Source of the DNA: Hortaea werneckii
Taxonomy: Eukaryota > Ascomycota > Dothideomycetes > Mycosphaerellales > Teratosphaeriaceae
Length of the DNA: 64,000 nt
Assembly: GCA_037044905.1 (NCBI GenBank)
Contig: JBAOKB010000156.1
Span: 1 to 64,000, forward strand
Direction: 5' to 3'
Shown piece by piece: positions 22,221-33,765 of the stretch. Every line of letters begins with the position of its first letter. Within the stretch, counting starts at the first letter, position 1. Below the pieces are notes generated by a model. It made no database searches, was not told the origin of the DNA, and was given only the letters and a program-made list of their open reading frames with translations. The translations under genes and the position numbers were made by a program.

Positions 22221-24035
22221 CTATCGGTAGTGCATACCATGCATGGACCCCGCGGGCTGCACATGCGGCATCGGACGATGAAACATCTGCACCAGCCTGC
22301 GTCCGATTCCTGGCTCCAACTCGGTCCCGTCGCGTGCGATCTTGACTTCCCGGTTCGCGTTCCACGGGTTCCTCAGCCCGCGAGTCCGGAAGAAGGGCAG
22401 ACGCGCGGTCGAGATCCATTCGATCTGGAACTGGCGGCCCCAGTTCTGTCCATCTCCACCTTCTGCGCCCTCCCTGCTTGACGATTCTGCTTCTCCGTCT
22501 GAATGTTCAGCCTCCCAGAAGATCGTGCCACGCGCAGAGTCGTCGACTATGTGGCCTTTCGGAGCGGTCTGTGTGGCCGGCGTGGGAATCGATTGGGGCG
22601 TCCCTGTACTCTTCGTGTCTTCTCTTTCTGTGGTCGTCGAAGTCCCGAGACTGACTGGATCACCAGATATCCTAGATGCCATACGCGCGTAGCCAAAGTA
22701 CTCGCCGGATTTGTTGGCGGAGAAGATCAAATAGACGTTTTCGGCCTCTTCGTAGGCCTTGTTGAGCGCTTCTTCATTGTGCGACTGGGTCGCCCAGGTG
22801 CCATTACGAACGCTTGCTTCCAGGTCTTGCACAGTCAAACTCTTCACAACGAAAAACTTCTCAGGTATTTTTTCCGCACCAACACCGTCCACCATGGTTG
22901 CTCTATCCTCAGAGACCGCGCCTACAGGCTCCTCTGGCTTCTTCTGGCCTACGATGAGTGGTTGTTGACGCGTCTCAGATGCCGGGATGTCACCATCGAG
23001 CTGGTCCGAAGGCCGAGAGCTTGTTGTAGGAGAGGGCGTCGCAGCATCGACTGGTTCATTGGTGAAACTCGAGCTCACATTCGCAGAAGATCCTCTGCGC
23101 AATCTGCAAACAAGTCGCACACCTTGAAAACGCGAGTCGTGGAATCGATTCATGGCGGCGACGCACGCGGACTCCGTGCGATAATTAACAAAAGCGCAGT
23201 TACTCTTCGATATCAGGAACAAACTCTCAATCTCCTTTGTAGCCTCGCGCGAGAAATGGTCTTTAAGATCGGTAACGTTGGCCGACGGAGGCAGGTTGCC
23301 CACCCAGAGCGCGTGGCCAGACTGTCTTGGTTTTCGAGGCGGTCCTCTCGGATAGGAAGGCACAGGTGCCGTTTCGGAAGCGCGTCGCGTGAACATGGCT
23401 GAATTGTAAATTAGCGCAAGAAACACTTTCAATGTCACGGAATATCGGTGATGTTACCTAGCTCTGAATTCATATGTCCACCCATGGCAGCGAATGGCTG
23501 AGCGTTCAGACGCGGATCAAACGAGGGATACTGCGCGGTGCCCATCGGATAGCCGTACATATCCATGCGAGGGTATGGACCTTGAGATTGAGGAGGGATG
23601 CCAGAATGTCTTGGACTCTGCATTGACTGATAGCCGCTCTGCGCATGCGGTTGCTGCATACCAGGGTGCGGCTGGTAATGAGCGGCATTTTGCATCTGGT
23701 AGACAGATGCCGGAGAGAGGATGTTCGTACCCTCATTGCTGTATTGTGCCCCGTGCATACCTTGGAAGGACCCGGGTTGAGGCAGGGCCTGCAACATTGG
23801 CCTCATGTCGAAGCCTCCATGTTGACCGCCTCCAGGACCAAACGACTGCCGCTGGCCCTGACTATAGAACTGGTTATGAAAAGGTCTGAGAGGGTTTAGT
23901 GGTCTAGCTGATCAAAAAGCATGTTACAAGGACGTACGGCTGAGCTTGAGATGGTGAGGATTCCGGGAGGGCTGAGGCATCCTGCTCAAATTGACCGCCG
24001 ATACCTTGAGCAGCTGCTGAGTTGAAATCCCCCAT
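22221..24035 (-). CDS. YTH-domain m6A-reader-type protein with an RRM
   Basis: Three exons: 24035..23938, 23885..23458 and 23398..22221, with introns of 52 and 59 bases; 567 aa. Residues 1-175 are Gln/Pro/Gly/Met-rich and disordered. An RRM follows at about 203-280 (HALWVGNLP ... NCAFVNYR). A YTH domain spans about 355-545 (KFFVVKSL ... NGTWATQ ... VYLIFSANKSGEYFGYARM ... RNPWNANREVKIARDGTEL). The three aromatic-cage tryptophans known from YTHDC1/YTHDF appear present, in NGTWAT, IFWEAE and QNWGRQ, so m6A binding is likely. A long low-complexity loop is inserted before IFWEAE. The likely role is recognition of methylated mRNA; in-cell location cannot be read from the sequence. Confidence 0.9.
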
Positions 24036-24789
24036 TTCGGTGGCCGGAGAGCGTTCCCACAGATGACCTGCAACTTTTGCACCGAACCGTCGAAGGCTCA
24101 ACTATCGCAGTCTCTCCCTCTCAACAGAGGCGAGCGTCAAAGGCCCCAGCCTTTGGGAGGTTGATTTGTGCCGGTCACCTCGCAGAAGTTTGGTAGCCGT
24201 GCATATGTGCGTGTGCGCCCACCACTCTAGAATCGACGATTACAATGGGAAACTGACATGGTCCAAATTGGCATTATATGAAAAGCCAGAACGCCGACAT
24301 GCCAGTAATATGTGACAGGTGTAAGTCCAAGGGAAGATACCGTCGTTGGAAGAGAGGCGAATGCGCCATGATTTAACCGCGATGGCCTAGGCTAAGAGGC
24401 ACATCGACGCTGCCGATGCCGACACTTACATGGTTTGGGTCGGTGGCAGATGGGTCGTCCGTCCCTTCATCTGCCCAATCGGACGGCAGGGGCAGCGCCT
24501 CGAGAGGACGCTTATTCCGACTTGGTCATAGCGTCCACTGTGGACTAGATGCTGTCTGATGCGATTTCGAACTCTGCCCGAGATATCGAACAATAATGCC
24601 TGGCGACCGGTCCACTGTGGCAACGACATCTAGTAGTTAGCGTTGCTCGTGGAGACCCTCAGGATTATACATTATGAATTTGCGACTCCGCGAGGCCCGA
24701 TGGACGGTCAAGCAAGAAGAAGAAGTCTCGATCAACGCGTGATTAACGATTGGAAAGCGATCATGAACGGCTCGGGGACAAGTCCGTTC

Positions 24790-25569
24790 TCACAGAGGCA
24801 TGCCAGCAGTACCAGTAGTTTTCGAACAGAACAAGCTCGATCGCACGCTTGGCTCTGGCACTGCTATCAGCGGATCGCGTCGATTACGCAGAAGTCGAGC
24901 CCTACGCTGGCCTTGAACAACAGAAGCCATGTGGTGGGGAAGGGCCGTGATCGATCTCCAGCCATATCGGCATCCTATTGTAGCGCCGTGCTGTGTGGAT
25001 TGAACCACGAAACCATGTTCCAGCAGCAAATTGCCGACCCAACAAACGCTCCTGGTAGCGGGGCATCGAACTGAGGTCCTTTCATTTTGACTTTGGAATA
25101 ACCGCTTTGCCAGCGGATACCGGACTAAGGTCCGTTGATAGGAGGTAGGGGAGTTATCCGGGAGTAGTAGAGAGCTTGAACCGCTTTGCCAGCGGGGCGT
25201 CGGACACTGAGCCCGCCTCATGCGTGGAGACGGGCTGCGGTACCGCCCGTCTCTCTCGTCTCGTCCCGTGGGGACGCCGTGACACGGATATTTTGGGAAA
25301 CACTGCCAAACGCCAACATGCCACGTGACAGACATGCTCTTGATAACGCAATACAGGGCTGCTTCGGCAGCTGCCAGTGCACTATGGGCTGCGAGGTAAC
25401 TAGCTAGGGGGAGATAAGGAGCACAGTAGAGTCCAGCCCTAGCTCGGTGAGCCGCGCTGTCAGGTCTGCCATTGACGAACATTTCCGACTGCAGTCCTAC
25501 GTATCGATTGCCATCATCGGGTGAGGAAGAAGTCTCAAATCCAAACGACTCAGCATCACCTCGATTCAT
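24790..25569 (-). CDS. Questionable hypothetical protein
   Basis: An ATG-started open frame of 259 aa. Composition is Arg/Ser/Cys-rich without any domain, signal or repeat I can recognise. A 143-aa frame overlaps it on the opposite strand, and it spans two copies of a 16-base palindromic repeat, which argues against it being a conserved protein. It could be a degraded element or a lineage-specific gene. Low confidence. Confidence 0.2.
   Translation of the reverse strand: MNRGDAESFGFETSSSPDDGNRYVGLQSEMFVNGRPDSAAHRARAGLYCAPYLPLASYLAAHSALAAAEAALYCVIKSMSVTWHVGVWQCFPKYPCHGVPTGRDERDGRYRSPSPRMRRAQCPTPRWQSGSSSLLLPDNSPTSYQRTLVRYPLAKRLFQSQNERTSVRCPATRSVCWVGNLLLEHGFVVQSTQHGATIGCRYGWRSITALPHHMASVVQGQRRARLLRNRRDPLIAVPEPSVRSSLFCSKTTGTAGMPL
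25101..25195. repeat. 16-base direct repeat with inverted arms, two copies
   Basis: ACCGCTTTGCCAGCGG occurs at 25101-25116 and again at 25180-25195. Each copy contains inverted arms CCGCT/AGCGG around TTGCC and could form a short hairpin. Both copies are followed by similar CGGA-containing sequence. Origin unknown. Confidence 0.6.
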
Positions 25570-25750
25570 GAGAGCGCCGCTTGCATATACTCAAGGCGTC
25601 ATTACTTTCTGACATGGTCAGGAAAGTGCCCAACATGTTGGATCCACTATCCACGTCCAGAGAGCAGAACCCCCCAGACGATGCAATGCAACAGTATCCG
25701 TTCCAGCTGACTGATACCTGCAAACACACTCCGTGCCAGCGCCCTCCAGA

Positions 25751-28700
25751 CTAATACGGAATGCCGTTGGTGAGCAGCTGGAAATAATCATAGACCCCTG
25801 TAGAGTAGCTGCGTTCGCTGAGGTGCACCAACTTCCTGACGAAGTCTGCAGCCTCACGATCAGATTTCTGCAGCACGAAGCGCTCTTTGAAGTGCTGGAT
25901 GGTAGTGGGCTTGAAGCACGGCAGTCCGGAGTCAAGCATCGTCAGTACAATGTGGGACAACTGTTCCACGTACTGGCGGGAAGCCAAGAATGCCTTGATG
26001 CAGAGCTCTTCGAACGCACGGAATGGCTGTGACTGTGTCGAGCCACCCATCACCGCCACCATCTCCGGCGTCAGCTTGAAAGGGGCACGCTCGAATTTGA
26101 TGCCGCCAGGCGCAATGTCAAAGCAAAAGCCGAAATCGATGTGCAGAATGTGGCCTGCGTCGTCCACCATGATGTTGCCGTTATGCCGATCTTTGAACTG
26201 TAGGAGATAAGAAATGATGGAGTAGGCCGCCATACTCTTCACGAAATTGCTACGGGCCTCTTGGAACCGTATGGAGTCCTCGGAGCCGTACTTCGAGACA
26301 AAGTAGTCGTAAAGGCCATTGACTGCTTCCCGACCAAGCATGTCTCGAGAAATGGAGTTGGGGAGGACGTCTATTACACCGCAACCAGGCGCAGTAGCTG
26401 TGACCCGGTAGGGGAAGACGAATGCATCCAAGCCGACATTGTTGAAGATACCTCGGAAAGCTGCGATGAGCTGTAAAGCCAGCACATCCTGTCGGCAGTC
26501 ATCTCCGACCTTGAAGATGGCCGATTGCCAGACCTCGTACGTGCGGCGTCTACTGAGCTCGCCATGACTCGCCACTGTGTCATCATCTTGTGATGCCGCT
26601 TCTGGTTCGGCTTCATCCTTGCGAATACGGAAAGTGGCCATGTAAGGTGCTTTGGCATGACTTTGCAGGGGCTTGCCGGATTTCCGATCAATTCCGATCA
26701 CCACACCATCAGGATTGCTGGGCAGGTACACGCCGACATCGACCTGGATCTTGCGGAGCTCCTCTTCGATCTTTTGCTTCTTCTCTGGCTTCGGGCGCTT
26801 GATGAAAGGCTTCAGAGTCCCCGAGACCCCCGTGACTTTGCCGAAGAAGTCAAACTCACGCTCGTAGAAGTCCCTGTCTTCGCGAGAGAAGCTGTCTATC
26901 AGAGCACCCATCACTTTGTCTAGAACCGGTTTCACTGGATCCGGTACTTCGGAGTCCTCATCTTTGTAAGCGTTTGCCTTCATGTTCCAAATGATCTGAT
27001 GAGCGAAAAGCTGTGAGAACTTGGCGGTCTCGATAATGTAGCGCTCGACGTAACCCAGGGCATCGTAACGCAGCGTCTGCACAATCTGCGGAACGTAGAA
27101 AAAGGTGACGTCGACTGAATGGCTCTCCAACGCCCGCACTGCATACTGGATAACGAAGGGGTGGTTGCCGTAAGCCGGGAGAAAGTATGTGACTGCGGCC
27201 ATGGGATTGAGAGGAGCCCAATAGAGTAGGTACTTGAGTTGAGCCTTCACGTCGCTGGGCAGCGATGAACCGAGCATCAAGTACAGAGCATCGGGCTCAT
27301 GCACCGCCCTCTCTGGTTGACGCATCAAATGCTTCCTAATGTCCTGGTGTAGCCGACTGGAAGACGGGAAGCGTGCAGCAAGTTGCACGGCAATGCGTGG
27401 GTCCTCTTGCCAAGCTGTATCCAACAGGCCGAAGAAATTTGTATCTTTCGCATCTGACCCCCGAGACTCTTGTAGTAGAGGCGTGATCCAGACGGTGAGT
27501 CTGCCGATTTCCTGTTGAATAAGCTGCACAAGAAGCTCCTGCTTTGATTGCAAAGATGCCAGGGAGCCGCTAGAGCGCGCGCCGACATTGGCCAGCGTTT
27601 GGAGCGTACTCGTTACGTCGTGCAATATCTTCACCTCTGCCTTCACCTGTAGCCTATTACTACCAAACGACCATCTCGGAGACATGGCAAACCACGCAAG
27701 TCCAGCGGAAAGAATCGCATCTTTGAGTCTCCATTTTGTAGTGAGCTCCAATGTTGTGAAAGATTTCAGTATCTTCAGGGCAAGAAGAACGATCTGGAAG
27801 TGAACTTCTCGAGCCAGTGGAGAAGCAACAGTATGCTTCATGTTAAGCGTCGTCATCCGCATGAGCCGAGCGTATATGCTTTCGATCGACGGTGATGTCA
27901 GCCGGGACGCGCTGAAGTGACTGGACAGCATGTGTGTGAGGCGGAGATGAGGGGCGATCAGGTTATGCACCGTTTGCTGACGCTTGCTGACGGCTTCCCA
28001 CTTGGACGGTGCAAACTCCTCTTTAACGTAGAAGGGGTCATGATGCTCGAACCGGGAGAAGAAGCCCTTCCTCTGCCTGATTGAGTTTTCCCAGCCAGCT
28101 GCGACTTCAGCCAACACGCGCGTCTCCAAGCTAGGCGTTTCTTTGATGACTCCCAGCCATAGCGAAATGCCCAAATTGATGGCCTGCTTGGTGAAAACCG
28201 CGAATGGTATGCCGACTAGGTCTTGAATAAGAGGAGTGCGACCAGTCCTGCTGCGGCTTAAGACGCTCGCCGCATTTCGAAGAGCACTTCGCACCACAGG
28301 GAAAGGCACATGCTCCCTCCTCTTCAACATCAAACCCACTCGTCGAAGCTCCAAGGCCTCATCAAGCCTGGGCTGCACGGGCTGAGAAGCCAGCACATCT
28401 GATGTTCCGCCGTAGCCTACAAGTGCCCAAGCTTCGTCATCGTTCACTTTGCCGTCCACGTGCCTGTATTCTTGCCTTGTTGTGTATTGGGCGATAAATT
28501 CTGAAGCAGTATTGACACCCAGGCCACTCTGGCGGTCAAGGTTAGTGAGCCGCTGATCAGTAGCAGGAATCATTGAGCCCATTTCGACTGCAAAGGAACG
28601 CCCTAGAGCAACATGGCCGTAAGTGCCATCGTCCTCGTAGTCTTCCAGGTACGCCTGAAGCAGGCCCTTCACATCGAGAGGCGCAGCGTCAATTGCTTTC

Positions 28701-31562
28701 GAGACCCACATACGACATCGCTTGTGTAAATTAACCAGCGTGTCGCGTCTGTATGCGGCATTGTCAGACAGGTGGATCGTGACCTTTCCCCTCTCGGAAT
28801 GATAAGTGGACTTCCAGTCGTACTCGTCCGTCTCGGCATCGAGGCAGCTCTTCCACATGAGAGTCAGCAACTCTAACAAGGCAAACAATGATCCCTTCTG
28901 ACACAAAGCAGACGGTATCTGGCTGATGAGCCTATCTGAGGCAGAAACGGCGGCATGCTGCACCTTCGGAATACGATGGCAGCATCCTTCGAACAGCGTA
29001 GCTAACTGAAGCGCGACTTGTGGCGCGGCGAAGCCTTGTCGATACGCCGACACTGCACGTTGAAGATAGGCATCGACACTGTTCGTAGCCACAGCGAGCG
29101 TGCATGTTCCCATCGCGGTGGTCTTAACTTTGGACTCCATGAAGTAGGGTAGCACAGCTGTACAGTCGCCTGCTCGCGCTCGCAAGGAAGAGACAAGTAG
29201 GGCAGCGTTGAGAAAGACCGTTTCCTGATAGCCGAGCCCTTTGATCTCAGACTCGCACGATGGCAAAGCTGCAATGAGGAGTTGCTTCTGCTCAATCGTA
29301 TGCTGAGGATTTGCGCCTCGTCTCAACACGGTATTAAGGTCAATGCCGCTCTCTGGTTGATCAATGCGCTCTTCGTCCACTAAAGGAAGCGTGTATTGCG
29401 CAAGAATTTGCAGCTCTTGAGCATGATCCTTTCCAGCTTGTGAAGTCAAGGTGAAGCCATGTACAACAATGTTAAACCATGCGTTGCGACTAAGCGCTGA
29501 GAGCTCGGCTTGGTTGTTGAAGCGAGGCTCTTCCTTAGGGTCGTTAGACACAAGCACAGCCATTGGCCGAAAAAGTTGTGATATAACTTTAGCTGCCAAC
29601 GTCACGTCGACTGCACGCTCTCCGGCTGTGTCGCCACTGCCTACGCATAAGGCAAGTAGATGAACCAGATACACTTCAAAAAGAGGCGAATCCTTGTGAA
29701 TCCAGGAAGCTAGTCGCACCCGGGCCTCCAGCACGGCATTGACAAGGGTGTGGTCGTGCTTTGACGTCGCTTCGCTGGCGACCTTACTATACAGCCGCAG
29801 AAGCGCCCGAAGCTCGTTTGGCCCCCCTGAGAGACCAAGGGCGGCCATCTCGGTAACGATTCTAGCGTCCACGACGGGACTCACTCTGCTGACCTTTTGC
29901 ACAAGAATGGATATGACGAGGGCTGTCATCTGCTGCTCGCGATAAGCGGACGCTATGGCGACAATAGCCTGGACTATAGCGCCGTATCGTTCGACGCCGG
30001 CGCCTTCGTCGCTGATCGCAAGCGACAATGTACTGCCAGGTGGATCATGGCCGCCGTAAGGCGCAGTGACATCGGCGTTGATACTGGTTGCGCCGTCGAA
30101 GAAGGGCGCATGACCATCCAGCTTTTCGGTACCAGGCTGAGAGCTCAAGACATTTCCCAGACTATAGACTGTACTGATTACAACGTCGTGGGAAAGATTC
30201 TTCAGCACACGTGCGAGACATTCTCCAGCGAGAGCGGCCGTTTCTTGAGTCATTCGGCCTTGGACAATGAGTCTAGGAAGCGATCGTGTCAAATTTGCCG
30301 CAATAGCAGGGGATGTACGCGCTAGGATTGCCATGCATTTGAGGACGGTCTGCGCGAGCTCGTCCTGTGTCATTTGTAGAGTGTCGGAAGTGCTCGCCTC
30401 GAGCCAGGACAGCAGCGTTTCCACGTCAGCAGCCTCTTCGTACATTAAGGAGCAACAAAAGAAAGCTCCGCAGGCTACTCGCCTTAACTTGTAGGGCGAG
30501 ACGCTGTTGCCAAGCTGAACTGACTTGCAGATAATCCGTATCCGTTTCGAGTAAATTCATTTCGTCTACGACCAGTCCGGCAACACAATCAACAACCTCC
30601 GGGATCATCGGCGATTCGTAGCTGACGGTCAACGTCTGCCGTCGCAGCAGTGCTTCGAGAAGAGGCATTCCCGCGAGCGACTCGTCCCTAGCAACGAGCA
30701 GCGCAACACTCTGCTCCACAAGTTCCATGAATGCCTTATGCAGCAGCATAGCACCCAGAGGTCGAGTTTGCGTGGCATAAAGACGGATCCAACGTTTCCA
30801 GACCTTGATTGTAGGGCTAGCCACATGAGCGTTTCGGATCGCAGAAAGCGCACCCTCGAGCGAAACCATGAATTTTTCGGAAAGCAAATGCTTGGTTTTC
30901 TGAACGAGGGACAATCGCTCTTCAGTAGTCCATACCTGCGCATATGCGGAGGTCGCTTCCAGAAACCCGAGCAATGAAACAGTGAGTTGGACGGCACGCA
31001 GAGAATTTTGAGCTGCATTCGCATCCGTGGCTCCGTCTGCTTCCGCCTTAATCCAGAAGACCTTTTCCGCACTCTTGACCAGTTCTTCTACGGTCTGATC
31101 GATGCATTGAAGGACAGTCGGCCTCAAAGACGGGTGATTGAGGCCAATAGCGAGCACTGCCGCAGTGAGATCGTACGAGAGAGCTTCCCAAGGCGGCAGA
31201 TGCTGGTACAAGGGCGAGAATTGGAGAGCTTGTTTGTGTGCTTCCGGTACGTATGGAGACAGCTGTCCAAGTAATTGTGCAGCATCTTTACTCGTCTGCA
31301 CCAGCGGTGCCGCTTTACAGAGGGCAGTAAGGACCTCCAATTCTTTGATGCTCATCGGCACCGCTGAGACCTGTGATTCCTTCTTTTCACCATTAACATA
31401 GCCATTGCCCTGCTTCTCCAGGCCAAATGTTCGCAACTCTGATAGCTGCGCAAGATCATTGCCTTCATCTTCGGCACCTGTCGTTCGCGCGGAGAGTGTC
31501 GCGAGCTTCTCGAGGGCGTTGCGCCGGACAGGGTTTCGCGTGCTAAACACCTTGCTCAGCAT
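25751..31562 (-). CDS. STT4: Phosphatidylinositol 4-kinase, Stt4/PI4KA type (one frame break)
   Basis: Two abutting frames (31562..30446 and 30445..25751) together give about 1936 aa, close to yeast Stt4 (1900). The first supplies the N-terminal helical solenoid, the second the rest plus the kinase. C-terminal kinase motifs are complete: catalytic loop KDRHNGN at about residue 1790, HIDFGF at about 1810, and IFKVGDDCRQD upstream. The accessory (helical) domain precedes it. The product makes PI4P at the plasma membrane. At about 30446-30470 the frame shifts by one base: coding sense continues on both sides (ASSLRSFL and YEEAADVETLL), and no clean intron fits. One extra T in the minus-strand TTTT run (30457-30460) would explain it. 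It is divergent from the membrane-protein gene. Confidence 0.9.
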
Positions 31563-31968
31563 AGCTCCTTGGTGGTATGCAGGCGTTCTATTGGACTTAC
31601 TGTCGCATGGTTGCGCCTAGAGGCAAGCAGACCTCCAATGTTCATGATCTGAGACAGGCATGTAGGTCATCAGCGAATAAGGAGGCCGTGCTTGGGTAGC
31701 ATGCTGGCGCCTGGGCCACTACGGCGCACTAAAGCCCTAATGTGTACATAGTACCTCTAACTTCGGCAGCCCCAAACGATTCAAACATCCGCACAGGAGC
31801 AGCCCTTCCATACGCTATCGCGTGCAGGGCCGAACACCTTGATATGGAGTCCAACATCATGTCGGCGCCGCGCAGTGTAGCGCGTGAGGCATTCTAATAT
31901 GCATACACTTGTGCGCCACGCCATTCGCATGTTTTCGTCTGCATTTCTCGGATGACGATCAGGAAAGT
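31563..31968. promoter_or_regulatory. Divergent promoter region
   Basis: 406 bases between the PI 4-kinase start and the membrane-protein start. On the minus strand GTAAGT occurs just after an out-of-frame ATG near 31609, which could mark a 5'-UTR intron, but no matching acceptor at normal distance was found. Confidence 0.35.
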
Positions 31969-33590
31969 ATGGGACGCCACGAGTACCTCAGCAGGCTCGC
32001 GCTCGGGCGCTCGCCATTTGAAAGCGTAGACCGCAGGAATGATGGAGTTGGCGCGCAAGCCGACGACGGCGAATTCTCAGAACCCGAAGAAAACGCCCAG
32101 AGCATAAGTGAGGCCCAGCAATACAATGCGAAGGGGCGGCCGATCAATCCGACCACCGACTTACGAAATGCAGAAATGCGAAAGGCGCAGAATTCTGTGC
32201 TAGAGCTAGTGGGCGTGGTAGAAAGGCGAGAACGCTCGGAACATTCAAACGAGATGAAATTCCGCTACATCCACCATGCTCGACAGACGGTTCTAGCGGC
32301 GGAGCATGAGACTGGCGAAGGCATTGAGTCACTCATTCAACTTCTTATCGCCCCTTTGACGACCTGGTGGTCAGATTGTCTTATCCAACGCTGTCTAATT
32401 GGCTTGTACACCGCGGAGGAGCCTTTTGCAAGCATCTTCAGCAGCATGTGGCAGGCACTTTGTACTGGAGGCTTGAAAGGCACTTATTCGATTCTATTTC
32501 CAGGAGTCATTCCATATCTGACATACGTGATTGCACGTATGTGTTCCGAAGCTCTAGCAGAGGAAATCATTCGCCGCTTGTCCGAGCGAGTACTAAGACA
32601 GACGCTTCCAATCCGGCAAAGAAAACGAATGCTGCATACCTTGGAACTTACTGAGGCTGGCTTTAAATTGCTGATCGATGGAGCTCTGCTGCCGATGATG
32701 TACTATGCTACAGCTCAGCAAATTGGAATCGCCCCTGCTTTCCCGCTCGTGCCGCCACTTCGGTATCATCTGCCCTGGTCTCCACACTCATTTCACGCTT
32801 TCGGCTGGAAGCCCTTGATTGGATTGCCTCTACTACGCTCAATATCATCGCCGGCCGCCCTCATCCTTGGACAGACATTACTACACATCGAGTCAGAGGA
32901 AGGCATTATCTCTTCCACCGACCTAACAAATTTCAGGAGACCTTCCTTTGGCGAGCTACCGGATGTCCCAAAGACACCTACCACGAAGGATCCATTGGGC
33001 TGGATTCTTTTCCAAACGTACAGATTGCGCAGAAGCGTAGTCGAGTGGTTTGGATGGACAATTGTGCCTTCTTCGAACGCGCAGAGTCTGGATACAAAGC
33101 ACGAGATCGACGTTTGGATCGCAATGAGGACGGAGCAAATGGCAATGTTCGTCGGCATCGCTCGACCGCTTTAGCACGCTTACCTGCGCAGCACTTGGCA
33201 GCGCACATAGATTCATTCCTCGAGAGACTGGTACTGCTTCCCTTCGAATGTCTCGTCCTCCGCGCGGTCGCGGTCTCTTACTTGAATTCTGCACTGCCGA
33301 AGACTCTAGAAGCGCTGGCGGCTACGCCTATGCTCCTCGGGCCGTTTGGTGGCTGGATAAACCAAGCACTGCACCCTCATTCTGCTATTGCAAGCACCTC
33401 TGCGCAGATCAATAAAGTAGGTCTTGCCCTAATCCTTCGGCTGACGATGGGAACACTTTTGTGTACCGGAGTGGCGAAGGGTATATGTTGGATTGGTAAG
33501 CGGAGTTACGATTGGGGAAGCAGGAGCCACATTGGCAATGTCTTGTACTCTACATATTCGCTTGAGCATCAGAAAGATGACGATATTTAG
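31969..33590 (+). CDS. Predicted integral membrane protein, unknown family (one frame break)
   Basis: About 540 aa over two frames. The start at 31969 (AGTATGG) has a strong context, preferred over the extension upstream, which lacks an ATG. The N-terminus is acidic and polar. Hydrophobic segments follow from about residue 120 (LLIAPLTTWWSDCLI, GVIPYLTYVIARM, LLIDGALLPMMYYATA, and others), and the C-terminal part has more (LERLVLLPFECLVLRAVAVSYL, ILRLTMGTLLCTGVA). The first frame stops at 33173-33175, directly after a TTT run (33170-33172), and the second frame carries on with the same character. One missing T would join them without losing residues. A 41-base intron starting GTCGGC is a weaker alternative. 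I do not recognise the family or the organelle. Confidence 0.7.
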
Positions 33591-33765
33591 CAATGTTCGC
33601 CAGGGGTAGTGTCTCAGACGTTTCCTGCACTATCTGTTTCCGCATATCCGCCTGTGTTCATGTCGGCTGCTCCCGGCACTAGTGACAGCGGTGGCCATTT
33701 CAACTTCACGCGAACGCGACCTTCTCGCGTTGAGTTCGCATGTCGTTGACAGCGTTGCAGGCAGG

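Larger units (their letters stand above)
24036..25750. other. 1.7-kb region without a firm gene
   Basis: It lies between the YTH start and the PI 4-kinase stop, both minus strand. It holds two overlapping antiparallel open frames (143 aa plus, 24643..25074; 259 aa minus, see separate entry) without domains, and a 16-base repeated palindromic element. Base use looks ordinary, not RIP-like. It should include the YTH promoter and the kinase terminator. Confidence 0.4.

Noticed and set aside
22503..23402. 299-aa open frame on the plus strand
   Set aside because: Antisense shadow of the YTH exon; no domain and no start context.
25040..25080. tRNA-like stretch (GGGGCATCGAACTGAGGTCC) on the minus strand
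   Set aside because: It resembles the 3' part of a tRNA, but the T-arm bases do not pair and no anticodon or D arm fits upstream.
29002..30494. Several small frames inside the PI 4-kinase
   Set aside because: All overlap the long kinase frame and lack domains.
25751..31562. Two separate genes for the PI 4-kinase halves
   Set aside because: The frames abut exactly, their sum matches full-length Stt4, and coding sense continues across the break.
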